From Methanococcus voltae (lineage in GTDB: Archaea > AGJL01 > Methanococci > Methanococcales > Methanococcaceae): a DNA stretch of 64,000 nt. Of the stretch, positions 46,528 to 56,118 are shown piece after piece; position 1 is the first letter of the stretch, and each line of letters begins with the position of its first letter. The stretch lies in NCBI RefSeq assembly GCF_017875395.1, contig NZ_JAGGMO010000005.1:105747-169746 (forward strand), in the 5' to 3' direction. The position numbers were made by a program, and so were the translations under genes. The notes beneath the pieces were generated by a model. It made no database searches. It saw only the letters and a program-made list of their open reading frames with translations, and was not told the DNA's origin.

Positions 46528-46606
46528 TGTGTGCAATGATGAGTGCCGACTTCGCGGAGAGCTAAGCTCGATGAAGACAACGGGGACGACTGAGCACATC
46601 TTTTTA
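46528..46606 (+). ncRNA. Probable box C/D guide RNA
   Basis: A GC-rich island in AT-rich surroundings. A terminal stem TGTGC/GCACA (46530-46534 with 46594-46598) encloses box C ATGATGA (46536-46542) and box D CTGA (46590-46593). Inside are a weak D' box CTAA (46562-46565) and C' box CGATGA (46569-46574), three bases apart. The spaces available as guides are 46543-46561 and 46575-46589. A TATA box precedes and a T-tract (46601-46605) follows. The C-D' distance of 19 is longer than usual. I cannot name the target. Confidence 0.65.
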
Positions 46607-46800
46607 TTGATTTAACGAACTTAAACACTGCTATTTTAAAAAGATTAAACATTATTAAATCTAAAAAGTTTTAAAAATTTAAAAGTTTAAAAGTTTAAAA
46701 GTTTAACATTTGTATATTTAAATCTAAAAATAAATAAATCAATGATTAAAAAATTAGAGTAAGATAAATAAAATTTAAAAAAAGAGTTAAATATTATAAT

Positions 46801-47664
46801 TTATTTTTTATCAATTCCTTCTTCACATAATGATTTTAAGTAGTCTTTAAATCCCGGTATTTTTTCGAGTCCTAATTCAACATTAGCTTCTAACCAGCCT
46901 TTAATATCTCCGATATCATATCTTTTGTAGTTTAATTCGATTCCTATAATTTTTTCTTCATTTAAGAGTGTTTTCATTGCGTCGGTTAGCTGAATTTCGT
47001 TTCCACGCCCTGGTTTGGTATTTTTAATATGTTCAAATATCTTTGGAGATAATAAATAAGCTCCGGTGATAATTAAGTTTGATGGAGCTTCTGAAACTGG
47101 CGGTTTTTCTACCAAATCATCAATGTCATAAACACCTTCTTCGATTTGTTTGCCTGCTATGACCCCATATTTTGAAACATCTTCCTCAGGTACTCTCTCA
47201 AGTGCAATTACTGAGCAACCATATTTTTCGTGTGCATTCATTAATTCCTTTGCAACATTTTTAGAGTATATTGTGTCCCCCACCATTAAAATAGAGTACT
47301 CGCCACCGACAAATTCACTACCGCAACCAATTGCGTGCCCCAATCCTAGTTGTTTCCCTTGTCTTGTGTAATATATTGTCGCTAAATTGTTAATATCACT
47401 TATTGCTTTTAAAGCATCACATTTTGCATCCTTCTTCAAACGTTCTTCGAGTTCGAAATTTTTATCAAAATGGTTTTCGATTGCATATTTTCCTTTTCCA
47501 GTAACAATCATAACATCTGAGATACCTGCTTCTGCTAAATCCTCGATTACATATTGAATTATGGGTTTACCCAATACGGGGAGCATTTCCTTAGGTTGCG
47601 CCTTTGTAATTGGTAATAGTCTTGTACCAAAACCTGCTGCCGGAATTATTGCTTTTTTAACCAT
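46801..47664 (-). CDS. galU: UTP-glucose-1-phosphate uridylyltransferase
   Basis: 287 residues. Makes UDP-glucose for glycan synthesis. IPAAGFGTRLLPITKAQPKEMLPV (nucleotide loop), QGKQLGLGHAIGCG, YSILMVGDTIYS with the metal-binding aspartate, and LVEKPPVSEAPS identify it. The ribosome binding site is GAGGG. It likely supplies surface glycosylation in this glycoprotein-coated cell. Other sugar-nucleotide substrates are possible. Confidence 0.93.
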   Translation of the reverse strand: MVKKAIIPAAGFGTRLLPITKAQPKEMLPVLGKPIIQYVIEDLAEAGISDVMIVTGKGKYAIENHFDKNFELEERLKKDAKCDALKAISDINNLATIYYTRQGKQLGLGHAIGCGSEFVGGEYSILMVGDTIYSKNVAKELMNAHEKYGCSVIALERVPEEDVSKYGVIAGKQIEEGVYDIDDLVEKPPVSEAPSNLIITGAYLLSPKIFEHIKNTKPGRGNEIQLTDAMKTLLNEEKIIGIELNYKRYDIGDIKGWLEANVELGLEKIPGFKDYLKSLCEEGIDKK

Positions 47665-47966
47665 TTTTTCCCTCTTTTCTCGTCGCTTTATGTGTCTTGT
47701 ATAGATTCTTGTATAGCTGTATCTATAATTTATAGTTATATCATGATCATATAATAATTATATAATAATTATATTTTTAGTTATTTTGATATATGTCATT
47801 TACAGCAATATAGGTTATTTATTATATATTAATATATAATTTAAAATTAATATATAAAGTAGTGCAATATAAATTTATAAAATAACGGAAAATAGAAAAT
47901 AGAAAATAGAAAAATACAATTTAAATAATTTAAATAATTTAAATAATTTAAATATTTGGTGTTATC
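47665..47966. other. Divergent promoter region, galU and fen
   Basis: 302 AT-rich bases. Tandem GAAAATA units (47888-47914) and TTTAAATAA units (47918-47954) lie directly before fen. No gene is visible. Confidence 0.5.
47888..47954 (+). repeat. Two adjacent short tandem repeats before fen
   Basis: GAAAATA units (three copies) are followed by TTTAAATAA units (four copies), ending 12 bases before the fen start codon. They occupy the expected promoter and leader. Confidence 0.7.
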
Positions 47967-48950
47967 ATGGGAGTACAACTTAACGAATTAATTTCAAAAA
48001 AATCAATTTCAAAAAAAGAGCTTAACAATAAAAAAATTGCAATTGATGCTATGAATGTAATTTATCAATTTTTATCCAGTATAAGGTTGAGAGATGGGAC
48101 GCCTTTGAAAAATAGTAGCGGAGAAGTAACTTCTGCCTATAACGGTATATTTTATAAAACCATCAATATGCTTGAAATGGGTTTAACACCGATATGGGTT
48201 TTCGATGGTCAGGCTCATGAATTAAAAGAAGTTACACGAGAAGAAAGGCGTAAAACGAGACAAAAAGCACTTAGTGAATACCTTGTTGCAAAAAAAGAGG
48301 AAGACACTGAAAAAATGCAAAAATTTGCAAAGAGAATGAATTATTTGGATACAAATATGATTTTAAATTGCAAAAGACTTTTGGATTTAATGGGAGTACC
48401 CCATTTAACGTCTGGTTCCGAAGGAGAAGCCCAATGTGCAGAAATAGTAAAAAATGGAGATGCTTTTGCAGTTGTTAGTCAAGATTATGACTCATTACTA
48501 TACGGTGCGGACAAAGTAATAAAAAATATGACTAGCTCTGGCTCCAAAGAATTAGAATACATAGAATTAAGTGAAGTTTTAGAAGAACTGGGCGTTACTC
48601 GTAGTCAATTGATTGATATGTCAATTTTAATAGGTACGGACTACAATCCAAAAGGTGTTAAGGGATTAGGTCCTAAAAAAGCTCTTGATATAGTTAAAAA
48701 TAATCAGATGGAAAAATACGTGCCTGAGATAGAAAACTATTCAGAAATTAGAAAAATATTTGATAAGCCAGAACTTTCAGAATACAAAAAAGGCGATTTA
48801 AAATTAAAAAGACCGGATTTAGAAGGAATTTTTAAATTTTTAGTTGAAGAAAATGATTTTTCAGAAGATAGGGTTAAATCGTCATCTGAAAAATTGGACG
48901 GACTGATTAAAAATAAATTATCACAGAGTAGTATAGACAGTTGGTTTTAA
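47967..48950 (+). CDS. fen: Flap endonuclease 1
   Basis: 327 residues. Removes 5' flaps in Okazaki-fragment maturation and repair. KIAIDAMNVIYQFL, PIWVFDGQAHELK, GVPHLTSGSEGEAQCAEIV, SQDYDSLLYG and IGTDYNPKGVKGLGPKKAL carry the acidic metal ligands and helix-hairpin-helix. The C-terminus QSSIDSWF is a PCNA-interacting motif. GGTGTT precedes the ATG. The length is normal. Confidence 0.95.
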   Translation: MGVQLNELISKKSISKKELNNKKIAIDAMNVIYQFLSSIRLRDGTPLKNSSGEVTSAYNGIFYKTINMLEMGLTPIWVFDGQAHELKEVTREERRKTRQKALSEYLVAKKEEDTEKMQKFAKRMNYLDTNMILNCKRLLDLMGVPHLTSGSEGEAQCAEIVKNGDAFAVVSQDYDSLLYGADKVIKNMTSSGSKELEYIELSEVLEELGVTRSQLIDMSILIGTDYNPKGVKGLGPKKALDIVKNNQMEKYVPEIENYSEIRKIFDKPELSEYKKGDLKLKRPDLEGIFKFLVEENDFSEDRVKSSSEKLDGLIKNKLSQSSIDSWF

Positions 48951-49108
48951 ATTTTAAGCCTTATATCTTATACATAGATAGTTTAATATAGGTAATTCAA
49001 TATATTTCATATAATCGATTTATAATAAAATAATAAAATAATACTAAAATATTTTAAAAATTTAAATAACTTAATTAATTTAAAAGAATGACACTAAAAG
49101 GTGTTAAT

Positions 49109-49984
49109 ATGCCAGTATATATAAATGGAAAATCTTCTTCAGTACCATTATTTTTAAAAATAATCTTTTGGATAGGGTTACTTTTATTAATTCCGTTTAT
49201 TATAGCAGGAATTTTCGTATTATTCGGATATTTCACAATAAAATGGATTTATAAAAAACTTACCAAGGTAGATAGAAAACTTAAGACTAAGAAAATTAAA
49301 ATTTACGAAAGCGAAGAAGAATTTAATAATTCAAAAAGCTCCAGTTCATTTTTTGGAGAATTTAAAGACTTTATAAATTCACTTAATCTTAAAAGATTTT
49401 TAAATCCTTTTGGAAATTCAAAAGGTACTAAAATCGATGAAAATGAAAATATGGACGAATACGTAAGTTTTGAAGAATTTAACGGTACTAATGATACTAA
49501 TATTAGTAACAATACCAATAATAAAAATACTGAAAAAGATACAGTTACCCCCATAAAAATTGAAAAATTTGAAACTGACGATAGCATTGAAATTAACATA
49601 TCAAATAAAAATATTGATAATGACAATAATAAAATAGACACAGATAAGGATATTAAAATAACAAATAATGTAGAAAATAAAGAAACTATCGAATTTGATA
49701 ATTTAGATCATAAAAAATTCGTAGAATATTTAAAATCAAATGGACTTATTGAGAAAAATGGTGCATTGTACTTGTTTGATAAATCAGTCTATGCAGTATA
49801 CCAAGATTCATATCCTGTTAACGAATTAGTGTCTATTTATGAAGAAAAGCCAGAAACCGATATTGTAATATTGGGGCTTAAAGGAAAACCGTCAGAACCT
49901 AAAAAGGTATATAACATACCTACTAAAATAACAGAAAATAAAATGAAATTAGAAGATTTAGAAGAATTTGAGATTAAATTATAG
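49109..49984 (+). CDS. Membrane-anchored protein of unknown function
   Basis: 291 residues from ATG 49109 (GGTGTTAAT before it; ATG 49088 overlaps). Two adjoining N-terminal hydrophobic spans (LFLKIIFWIGLLLLIPFIIA and GIFVLFGYFTIKWIYKKL) are followed by a highly charged, asparagine/aspartate-rich linker and a folded-looking C-terminal domain (HKKFVEYLKSNGLIEKNGAL, YAVYQDSYPVNELVSIY). Sequon-like NGT, NIS and NNT occur in the linker. The lysine cluster after the spans suggests a cytoplasmic C-terminus, in which case they are not glycosylated. The family is not recognised. Confidence 0.65.
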   Translation: MPVYINGKSSSVPLFLKIIFWIGLLLLIPFIIAGIFVLFGYFTIKWIYKKLTKVDRKLKTKKIKIYESEEEFNNSKSSSSFFGEFKDFINSLNLKRFLNPFGNSKGTKIDENENMDEYVSFEEFNGTNDTNISNNTNNKNTEKDTVTPIKIEKFETDDSIEINISNKNIDNDNNKIDTDKDIKITNNVENKETIEFDNLDHKKFVEYLKSNGLIEKNGALYLFDKSVYAVYQDSYPVNELVSIYEEKPETDIVILGLKGKPSEPKKVYNIPTKITENKMKLEDLEEFEIKL

Positions 49985-50138
49985 TATTCGATTAAATACA
50001 TTGATTTATCTCCTATTTTATTTTTTTAATATTTTTTAATATTTTTATTCATTTTTAACTATATTTAATTGTTTAACTTTTGGTTTTAAATAAGATATAT
50101 ATAGTTAAACGATTATTATCTAATTACAAGTTACAATA

Positions 50139-50162
50139 ATATGCTAAGACACGTTAGCATAT
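50139..50162. promoter_or_regulatory. Inverted repeat ATATGCTAA-N6-TTAGCATAT before Nog1-like gene
   Basis: Perfect nine-base arms around GACACG. A TATA-like GTTATATAA begins two bases later (50163-50171), about 57 bases before the start codon. The position just upstream of the TATA/BRE region suggests a regulator-binding site. Confidence 0.5.
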
Positions 50163-50227
50163 GTTATATAAACACGGCACTAATCAATAACAAAGATTAT
50201 AACTTAGTGTAGGAAATGGTGAGAACT

Positions 50228-51292
50228 ATGGCAAGAAAAAGAAGAGTAGAAGCAAACCCGTTTAAAGAAATGCCGTCCATATTATATCCTGATGAATTAA
50301 TGGACAAAGCATACTTGCGAGCTGAAAAATTAGCTGGGGAATTAAGGACTACAACTAGAGGATTAAGTACCCCTAAATCAAGAATTATTGAAGATAACAA
50401 AATTAGGGTTATTTCATCAGTTTTATCAGATAATTTAATAAAAATTGTTGAAAAAACGCCATCAGTTGACAATTTACAGCCATTTTATAGGGAAATATTG
50501 GAAATTATGGTGGGAAGTGACGAATTTAAAAAATCACTTGCTGCAATTCAATGGGCTTCAGATATAATCAAAAGATTAGGTGTACAATATTCAAGAAGAG
50601 CTAAAAAAGCTAAATCTCCACAGGATGCTTCATTCTACAGGAAACAGTTTGTAGGTAGAGTTTCTTCAATTATAAAACAGATTTACCCTAATTTGGCATT
50701 TTTAGGTGTTGCACAAAACAAATTAAAGAATATACCAACAGTTAAGGATTTACCTTCAATAGTTATTGCAGGATACCCTAACGTAGGTAAATCTACATTA
50801 TTAAGAACCCTTACAGGCGCAGAACCAGAAGTAAACACTTACCCATTTACTACAAAAGGTTTAAACATCGGATATACTGAAGAAGGAATCCAGGTTGTTG
50901 ATACACCAGGTGTTTTGGATAGACCTATCTATGAAAGAAACGATATTGAGCTTCACGCGGTTATTGCGATAAACTACTTGTCTGATGCTTTAATTTACGT
51001 TATAGACCCTACTGAACATTGCGGTTTTACAGTTGACGCACAGATGAGCTTACTCAAGGAAGTAGAAAAGACTTTTAGCGTTCCGGTAATTGTTGCTATG
51101 ACAAAATCCGATTTAGAAAATGTGGATATGGATGAAGACAAAATCGCAAGAATTGAAGATATGGAAAAAGAATTAGAAGACTTTAACGTTGTTAAGGTTT
51201 CATCCATCAATAAAGAAGGTATAGAATCTTTAAAATTCGAAATTCTTGAAACAATTGATAAAATAGGATTATCTGAATTAATAGAACAATAA
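50228..51292 (+). CDS. Nog1/Obg-like GTPase
   Basis: 354 residues. An N-terminal helical domain (NPFKEMPSILYPDELMDKAY, 10-29) precedes a GTPase domain with IAGYPNVGKSTLLRTLTGA (G1), YPFTTKGLNIGY (G2), VVDTPGVLDRP (G3) and AMTKSDL (G4). The eukaryotic homologue Nog1 works in 60S ribosome assembly; a role in archaeal large-subunit maturation is expected. The ATG at 50228 follows GGTGA. A palindrome lies at the promoter. Confidence 0.88.
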   Translation: MARKRRVEANPFKEMPSILYPDELMDKAYLRAEKLAGELRTTTRGLSTPKSRIIEDNKIRVISSVLSDNLIKIVEKTPSVDNLQPFYREILEIMVGSDEFKKSLAAIQWASDIIKRLGVQYSRRAKKAKSPQDASFYRKQFVGRVSSIIKQIYPNLAFLGVAQNKLKNIPTVKDLPSIVIAGYPNVGKSTLLRTLTGAEPEVNTYPFTTKGLNIGYTEEGIQVVDTPGVLDRPIYERNDIELHAVIAINYLSDALIYVIDPTEHCGFTVDAQMSLLKEVEKTFSVPVIVAMTKSDLENVDMDEDKIARIEDMEKELEDFNVVKVSSINKEGIESLKFEILETIDKIGLSELIEQ

Positions 51293-51589
51293 AATTTATT
51301 TATTATCTATTATCTATTATCTATTATTTTTTTATTATTACATTTATTTTTTTATTTTTTTATTAGTTTTAATATTTTATTCTTTTTTATGTACTTCTTA
51401 TTTTATTTTTAATATTTTTATTTTCAATATTCGTTAATTTGTATAACATTAATATATACCGTAAAAATATAATATATATTATATGAAAATTATATTGTAC
51501 GAAAATATTGTATGGGAATATAAAATAAGTAAATTAAGAAAAATAACACAAAAATACGGGTAAACTTCGATATTGAGGAGGGGGTCCTT

Positions 51590-52219
51590 TTGAAGCTATC
51601 TCTTGAAGAAGGTACTTTTGCAGTACATGAAACAAGGCAAATTTTGAAGAATTATTTAAACGGTACGGATTACTCTATATCTAATGCTCCGAAAATATTT
51701 AGTGAGACTAGAGGGGTTTTTATATCTTTATACACTCAGTCCGACAATAACTTGCGAGGATGTATTGGAATACCAGAACCTGTTATGCCCCTTAAAGATG
51801 CCTTAAAGGAAGCTGCAATTAGTGCTGCAGTCCACGACCCACGTTTTACACCCATAACACGTGATGAATTAAAGAAAATAGATATAGAAGTTAGTATATT
51901 GACACATCCTCAACTTTTGGACGTCGAAAACCCAATGGACTATATAAAAAAAATGAGCATAGGTAAACACGGTTTGATTATTGAGTTTGGTACATATCGA
52001 GGGTTATTACTACCCCAAATTGCAAAAGAATATAATTGGAGTAAAAAGCAGTATCTTTCGAATTTGTGTACTAAAGCAGGTATGCACCCCACTGCATGGT
52101 TAGAATATGATGTCAACATCTATTCATTTGAAGCACAGGTTTTTAGGGAATTAAAACCTGAAGGTATGGTTACGGAACGTTTAGATTTTAGGGGCTGTGG
52201 GTTAGATAAGAAATTATAA
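51590..52219 (+). CDS. AMMECR1 family protein
   Basis: 209 residues. The family motif LRGCIGIP (about 58-65) follows VFISLYTQSDNN. HDPRFTPITRDELKKIDIEVSILT and RGLLLPQIAKEY agree. The start is TTG 51590 after a strong GAGGAGGGGGT. The biochemical function is not established; in archaea the family sometimes neighbours radical SAM AmmeMemoRadiSam and MEMO genes, which are absent here. Confidence 0.93.
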   Translation: MKLSLEEGTFAVHETRQILKNYLNGTDYSISNAPKIFSETRGVFISLYTQSDNNLRGCIGIPEPVMPLKDALKEAAISAAVHDPRFTPITRDELKKIDIEVSILTHPQLLDVENPMDYIKKMSIGKHGLIIEFGTYRGLLLPQIAKEYNWSKKQYLSNLCTKAGMHPTAWLEYDVNIYSFEAQVFRELKPEGMVTERLDFRGCGLDKKL

Positions 52220-52342
52220 AAAATTATAATAAACTATAATAAACTATAATAAATTAAAAAATTAAAAAATTATACGAAATTATAAATAATAAAAATAGAT
52301 ATAACCAAATATCATGAAATTGAATAATGTAAGGTGAGTAAT

Positions 52343-52498
52343 TTGGATTTTGAAAGTGATGAATTGAAAAAATATACTGTAATTGATGAAAATAAGTTAA
52401 AAGTTAAAAAAGTAGTTTGTAAGTTCTGTAATCATGAATTTGAAGCAGTTGGCTCTAAAACAATATGTGAAATATGTGAAAAAATCCAAGAAATTTAA
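52343..52498 (+). CDS. Small zinc-ribbon protein
   Basis: A 51-codon gene starting at TTG, six bases after GGTGA. It contains VVCKFCNHEFEAVGSKTICE and then ICEKIQEI, giving two C-x2-C pairs 14 residues apart, a clear zinc-ribbon. The first half is acidic and lysine-rich. It lies downstream of the AMMECR1 gene on the same strand. The knuckle pairs and the good start context argue against chance. Binding of RNA, DNA or a protein partner is possible but unknown. Confidence 0.72.
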   Translation: MDFESDELKKYTVIDENKLKVKKVVCKFCNHEFEAVGSKTICEICEKIQEI

Positions 52499-52569
52499 TT
52501 AAGTTGAATAACTTATTTTAAATAACTTATTTTGATTAAATTATGTTAAATAAATTATTTTAAGTAAAT

Positions 52570-54195
52570 TTAGATTTTCCCCAATGCGTTTAAGAATTTT
52601 TTAGTCTTCTTTTTCTTAATGTTATTGTATTCTTTTAATTTTGCAATATCGAAAGGCTCACAGTCTAATTTTTTAGTTATATCTTCAAGATTGCAAATAA
52701 TTTTTAAGACTGATTCTATTTCAGATTTAGAGTAACCATAGTTTTCTACAAGATCCCAATCGTAAGCCAAATACAATAAAATACCACCAGTTAATTTTAT
52801 CGGTAAATCATACTTTGGGAATTCCTTTTCCAATATTAGTTTGTAGTTTAAAACTTTTTTATGGTCATTTTTGAGCCTTAACCATGCTAATTGAGATTTT
52901 GAGGGGGTTACCAATATCGAAGGGAATAAATTTGAACGTGTCCTTTCATCTGCCGTGTTATTTAAGTAATATTTCAATAAATCATTTGATAAATAAGATA
53001 GTGGAACATTTAAACAGGCGTCTTCAAATATGGCATTCTCAACTTCAAGAGATTTTTCGAGACATTTTAAAGGTTTTCCGTCCTTATATAATCCGCAATC
53101 TTCCAATTTAGAAATTAATTGTAATTTTTTAAATTTTAACTCATTTATTTGCCTAACATCTATGATACCACCGTCACAGTCGGCACGCTCATAATTTTGA
53201 CAAATTTGCTTGTACTGACTTATTAAGGATAATTCGCTCATGTTTAACATTTTTGAAATGTTTTTTAATATTTTATCCCCAATTAGTGACTGGTAAGTGT
53301 GCAGATAAGATAAAGCTAGAATTTTTTTAACGTATTGGTCGTTTAAAAGCTTACTTTTTGTATAATTCTTTTTTATAGAGGTTATTATCGCGTCTCCATA
53401 CGTATCCCGAATATATTTTTCATAATCTTCTTCTTCGACTTTAATACGCTTAAATTTTCTCCGTCCATTTTCCTTTATAACAATAGATAATGTTGTAGAG
53501 CTTAAAGTAGATTTACCTTCCGAATTTAAGATTGTTAGGAATTTTTTGTAAGTTTTGACTACGTAATGAGGCAATTGTAATAAAAATTCTTTGTAAGAGC
53601 CATCGTAGGGTAAATTACATATTAAATCTAAATTTCCGGAGTCCTGTAAGTTACCGATTGCTATTTTATGGGAAACTATGGCATACTTAACACGTTCGAG
53701 CGAGCCCTTTTTTTCATCGACTACGCGTCTTAAATAAGATGAATAATTCAATATATCGTATATATCGTCTTCTTCACCACCGTTTAGTCTACCAACACCT
53801 ATATATGGAGTATCAAAACCTTTTAACTCCATTTTTTCCCTATAATCTTCTAAAATTACCAAGTTTTTTTCTAAATCATTTAAAAGTTGCTTTTCATTTG
53901 AATAAATACTATATTTATCAAAATTTTCAAATTTATTGGGTTTATATTCGGTATTGTTTTTATTGTTTTTATTATCTTTATTATCTTTATTATCTTTATT
54001 ATCTATGGTATTTTCTACATCTGTGTCATTTTCATCTTTTAAATTATCAAATTCTACATTATCAAATTTATTAAGTGGATTATCATCATTTAAAATACTT
54101 AAATTATCGTATACAGTACAATATACCTTTAAATTTAAATCCGCCAAGCTATCTAAAAATTCATTACATTCTAAGATTAATGTACTGCTATCCAT
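52570..54195 (-). CDS. Large unknown protein, possibly DUF530-like
   Basis: 541 residues. A low-complexity insert of repeated DNK/NNK units (about 65-82) sits in an otherwise folded helical protein. Blocks such as GFDTPYIGVGRLNGGEEDDIY, LNYSSYLRRVVDEKKGSLERVK and TPSKSQLAWLRLKNDHKKVL look conserved. I have a faint memory of a methanococcal family DUF530 of this size but cannot confirm it. GTGA precedes the ATG. It shares its strand with cca, 400 bases upstream. Confidence 0.65.
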   Translation of the reverse strand: MDSSTLILECNEFLDSLADLNLKVYCTVYDNLSILNDDNPLNKFDNVEFDNLKDENDTDVENTIDNKDNKDNKDNKNNKNNTEYKPNKFENFDKYSIYSNEKQLLNDLEKNLVILEDYREKMELKGFDTPYIGVGRLNGGEEDDIYDILNYSSYLRRVVDEKKGSLERVKYAIVSHKIAIGNLQDSGNLDLICNLPYDGSYKEFLLQLPHYVVKTYKKFLTILNSEGKSTLSSTTLSIVIKENGRRKFKRIKVEEEDYEKYIRDTYGDAIITSIKKNYTKSKLLNDQYVKKILALSYLHTYQSLIGDKILKNISKMLNMSELSLISQYKQICQNYERADCDGGIIDVRQINELKFKKLQLISKLEDCGLYKDGKPLKCLEKSLEVENAIFEDACLNVPLSYLSNDLLKYYLNNTADERTRSNLFPSILVTPSKSQLAWLRLKNDHKKVLNYKLILEKEFPKYDLPIKLTGGILLYLAYDWDLVENYGYSKSEIESVLKIICNLEDITKKLDCEPFDIAKLKEYNNIKKKKTKKFLNALGKI

Positions 54196-54597
54196 AATTT
54201 CACTTTGCGTCCTGTTGTCATATTATGCGAGTATATGTTGTAATTTATAATTATAATTTATAATTATAATTTATATGGGTTATAATTTATAGTTTGTAGA
54301 TTAAATTATAGTTTAAAGCATAGTTTACACGTTATAGTTGACCCTATAATTAAACTATAGTGTTAATTTTGAATAAATTTGCTAAAAATGTATTATATTC
54401 CTTTAAAAATAACATAATACATAAACCGTAAAAATAGGTTATATTAAAGTAGTATTTAGTAATTTAATTAGATATTGTTTTATAGTTTATATAGTTATCA
54501 CTAGTTTAGTATTTTATATTTGTATATCAACATATTTATATTTATTCATTATCAAATTTTTTATTTATTATTTTATTTATTATTTTTATTTATTATT
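54196..54597. other. Intergenic region with AT repeats
   Basis: 402 bases. TTATAATTTATAATTA repeats at 54238-54275 and TATAGTTTA repeats to 54365 can pair with each other but do not form a convincing structured RNA. No gene is visible. Confidence 0.45.
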
Positions 54598-56118
54598 TTA
54601 AATTCTTTCGATATACTTATCCTTTAAAATTTCCCCTTCTTCGGGATTTACGTACTTAGGATAAGTTATTATTTTTCGTAAGTTACCTTCTACGATATTG
54701 TACAATAATTCATCAACCGATTTGTACTTTCTTGGGCAATATGCGTATAATCTATCTTCTTTCACGAAATATTTTGGATTATGTGCTATAAAATTATCAA
54801 CACCTTTGGGTGAGTAAATAGGAGGTCCCATTTTACACATTACGTCAGGCATTTCGGAAATTAAGAATTCCCAAGATATATAACAGAAACTTTCATTTGC
54901 ATGGTTTGAAAATCTTACAATGGTAAAGTCATTGTCCTCAAATATGTGAGAAATACTCTTTTGTAGCCTATCCATTTGCGGATATATGATATCGTCCACT
55001 ATTTCAGGATTTCTAGGTATTTTTAAGCATAATTCATAACCTTTTTCCCTATCATTTATGTTATTTAGCACTTTTTTATCATAATCATAGAAATATTCGA
55101 TATTTGGATTTTCTAAAAATTTTCTAGAGTAAAGTACAAATTTATAGAAATTTTCAGTACTTAATGCGGCTGCTACGTTTCTATCTAAATCCGATGGATC
55201 ATAAACAATTAATGGTTGATTTTTATAATCTTTATTATCCAAAAATTTGTATTCTTTTAATTTTATGATGTTGGAATTATTTTCATCTAAATTATTTAAA
55301 TTTATTAAACTTATATTGGCGTAATGTTCATTGAAATAAATATTTGGATTTTTTAAATATTCTGTATTCCATTCTGGGCTTTTTATGTTGTATATCTCCA
55401 AAATATCCGTTAAAAGTATTTTCTTACCTGCTTTCCACATTCTAGCGGAATCCAATAGATTTATAAAGCCACCATAATAATAAATCAATAATTCACATAG
55501 GTAACCTGAAAAGCCAGCAGTTTTTAAATCAGAACCATAAAGTCCTATGCCCTTTAAAAACCTTTTTAAGATTATTACATCGTCAGTTATTGCATTGCTA
55601 GAGCAAGCTTCATATCTTTTATAGGCATTCAACAAAAATTCGTTATGTAATGGCGTCCTATCAACTGAAGATATAAGTTTTTCGCCCCATTGGATATCAT
55701 AGCAAGGTACGAGGTCTAATGAAAATTTATCAATTTTTGCAGTGATATAAGGATGTTCTGCGTATTTTATCCAATATTTTCCATTTAATTTTTTTACAAG
55801 TTCCATTCCAAAATTTAAACCGATTTCCTTTAATTCTTCTCTATCAGTATTTTTCTCAAATTTTAAAAAAATATCGATATCGTGGTCATTTTTTAGATTG
55901 GTACCCCTAGCAGTCGAACCCACCCGTACAACATTTAAAATAGGGTATTCTTTCATTTTATTTATTGTATCAATGACCTTTTTTGAAAAAGTAGTTAAAT
56001 GAGTCTTTTCATCTTCGCAGGGTTTAACATCCTTTAAAACTTCATTTAAGATACTTTGTATTTTTTGCATTTTTTGCACTTTTGCACTTTTATCGGAATT
56101 TAAATTTTTATGAACCAT
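54598..56118 (-). CDS. cca: Archaeal CCA-adding tRNA nucleotidyltransferase
   Basis: 506 residues. Adds or repairs the 3' CCA of tRNA without a template. The class I catalytic site VRVGSTARGTNLKNDHDIDI (G-S, D-x-D) lies near 66-85. Next come FSLDLVPCYDI with the third aspartate, VIILKRFLKGIGLYGSDLKTAGFSGYLCELLI and the C-terminal IVRFSNHANESFCYISWEF. The length is somewhat above the usual 440-460, with extra asparagine-rich loops around 265-285. The start has GAGTGA. Confidence 0.94.
   Translation of the reverse strand: MVHKNLNSDKSAKVQKMQKIQSILNEVLKDVKPCEDEKTHLTTFSKKVIDTINKMKEYPILNVVRVGSTARGTNLKNDHDIDIFLKFEKNTDREELKEIGLNFGMELVKKLNGKYWIKYAEHPYITAKIDKFSLDLVPCYDIQWGEKLISSVDRTPLHNEFLLNAYKRYEACSSNAITDDVIILKRFLKGIGLYGSDLKTAGFSGYLCELLIYYYGGFINLLDSARMWKAGKKILLTDILEIYNIKSPEWNTEYLKNPNIYFNEHYANISLINLNNLDENNSNIIKLKEYKFLDNKDYKNQPLIVYDPSDLDRNVAAALSTENFYKFVLYSRKFLENPNIEYFYDYDKKVLNNINDREKGYELCLKIPRNPEIVDDIIYPQMDRLQKSISHIFEDNDFTIVRFSNHANESFCYISWEFLISEMPDVMCKMGPPIYSPKGVDNFIAHNPKYFVKEDRLYAYCPRKYKSVDELLYNIVEGNLRKIITYPKYVNPEEGEILKDKYIERI

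Larger units (their letters stand above)
46163..46800. other. Intergenic region holding a small RNA gene
   Basis: 638 bases. Apart from the GC-rich RNA gene at 46528-46606, it is AT-rich. AAAAGTTTAAAAGTTTAAAAG repeats at 46665-46710 lie at the 3' side of galU. No protein gene is supported. Confidence 0.55.
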
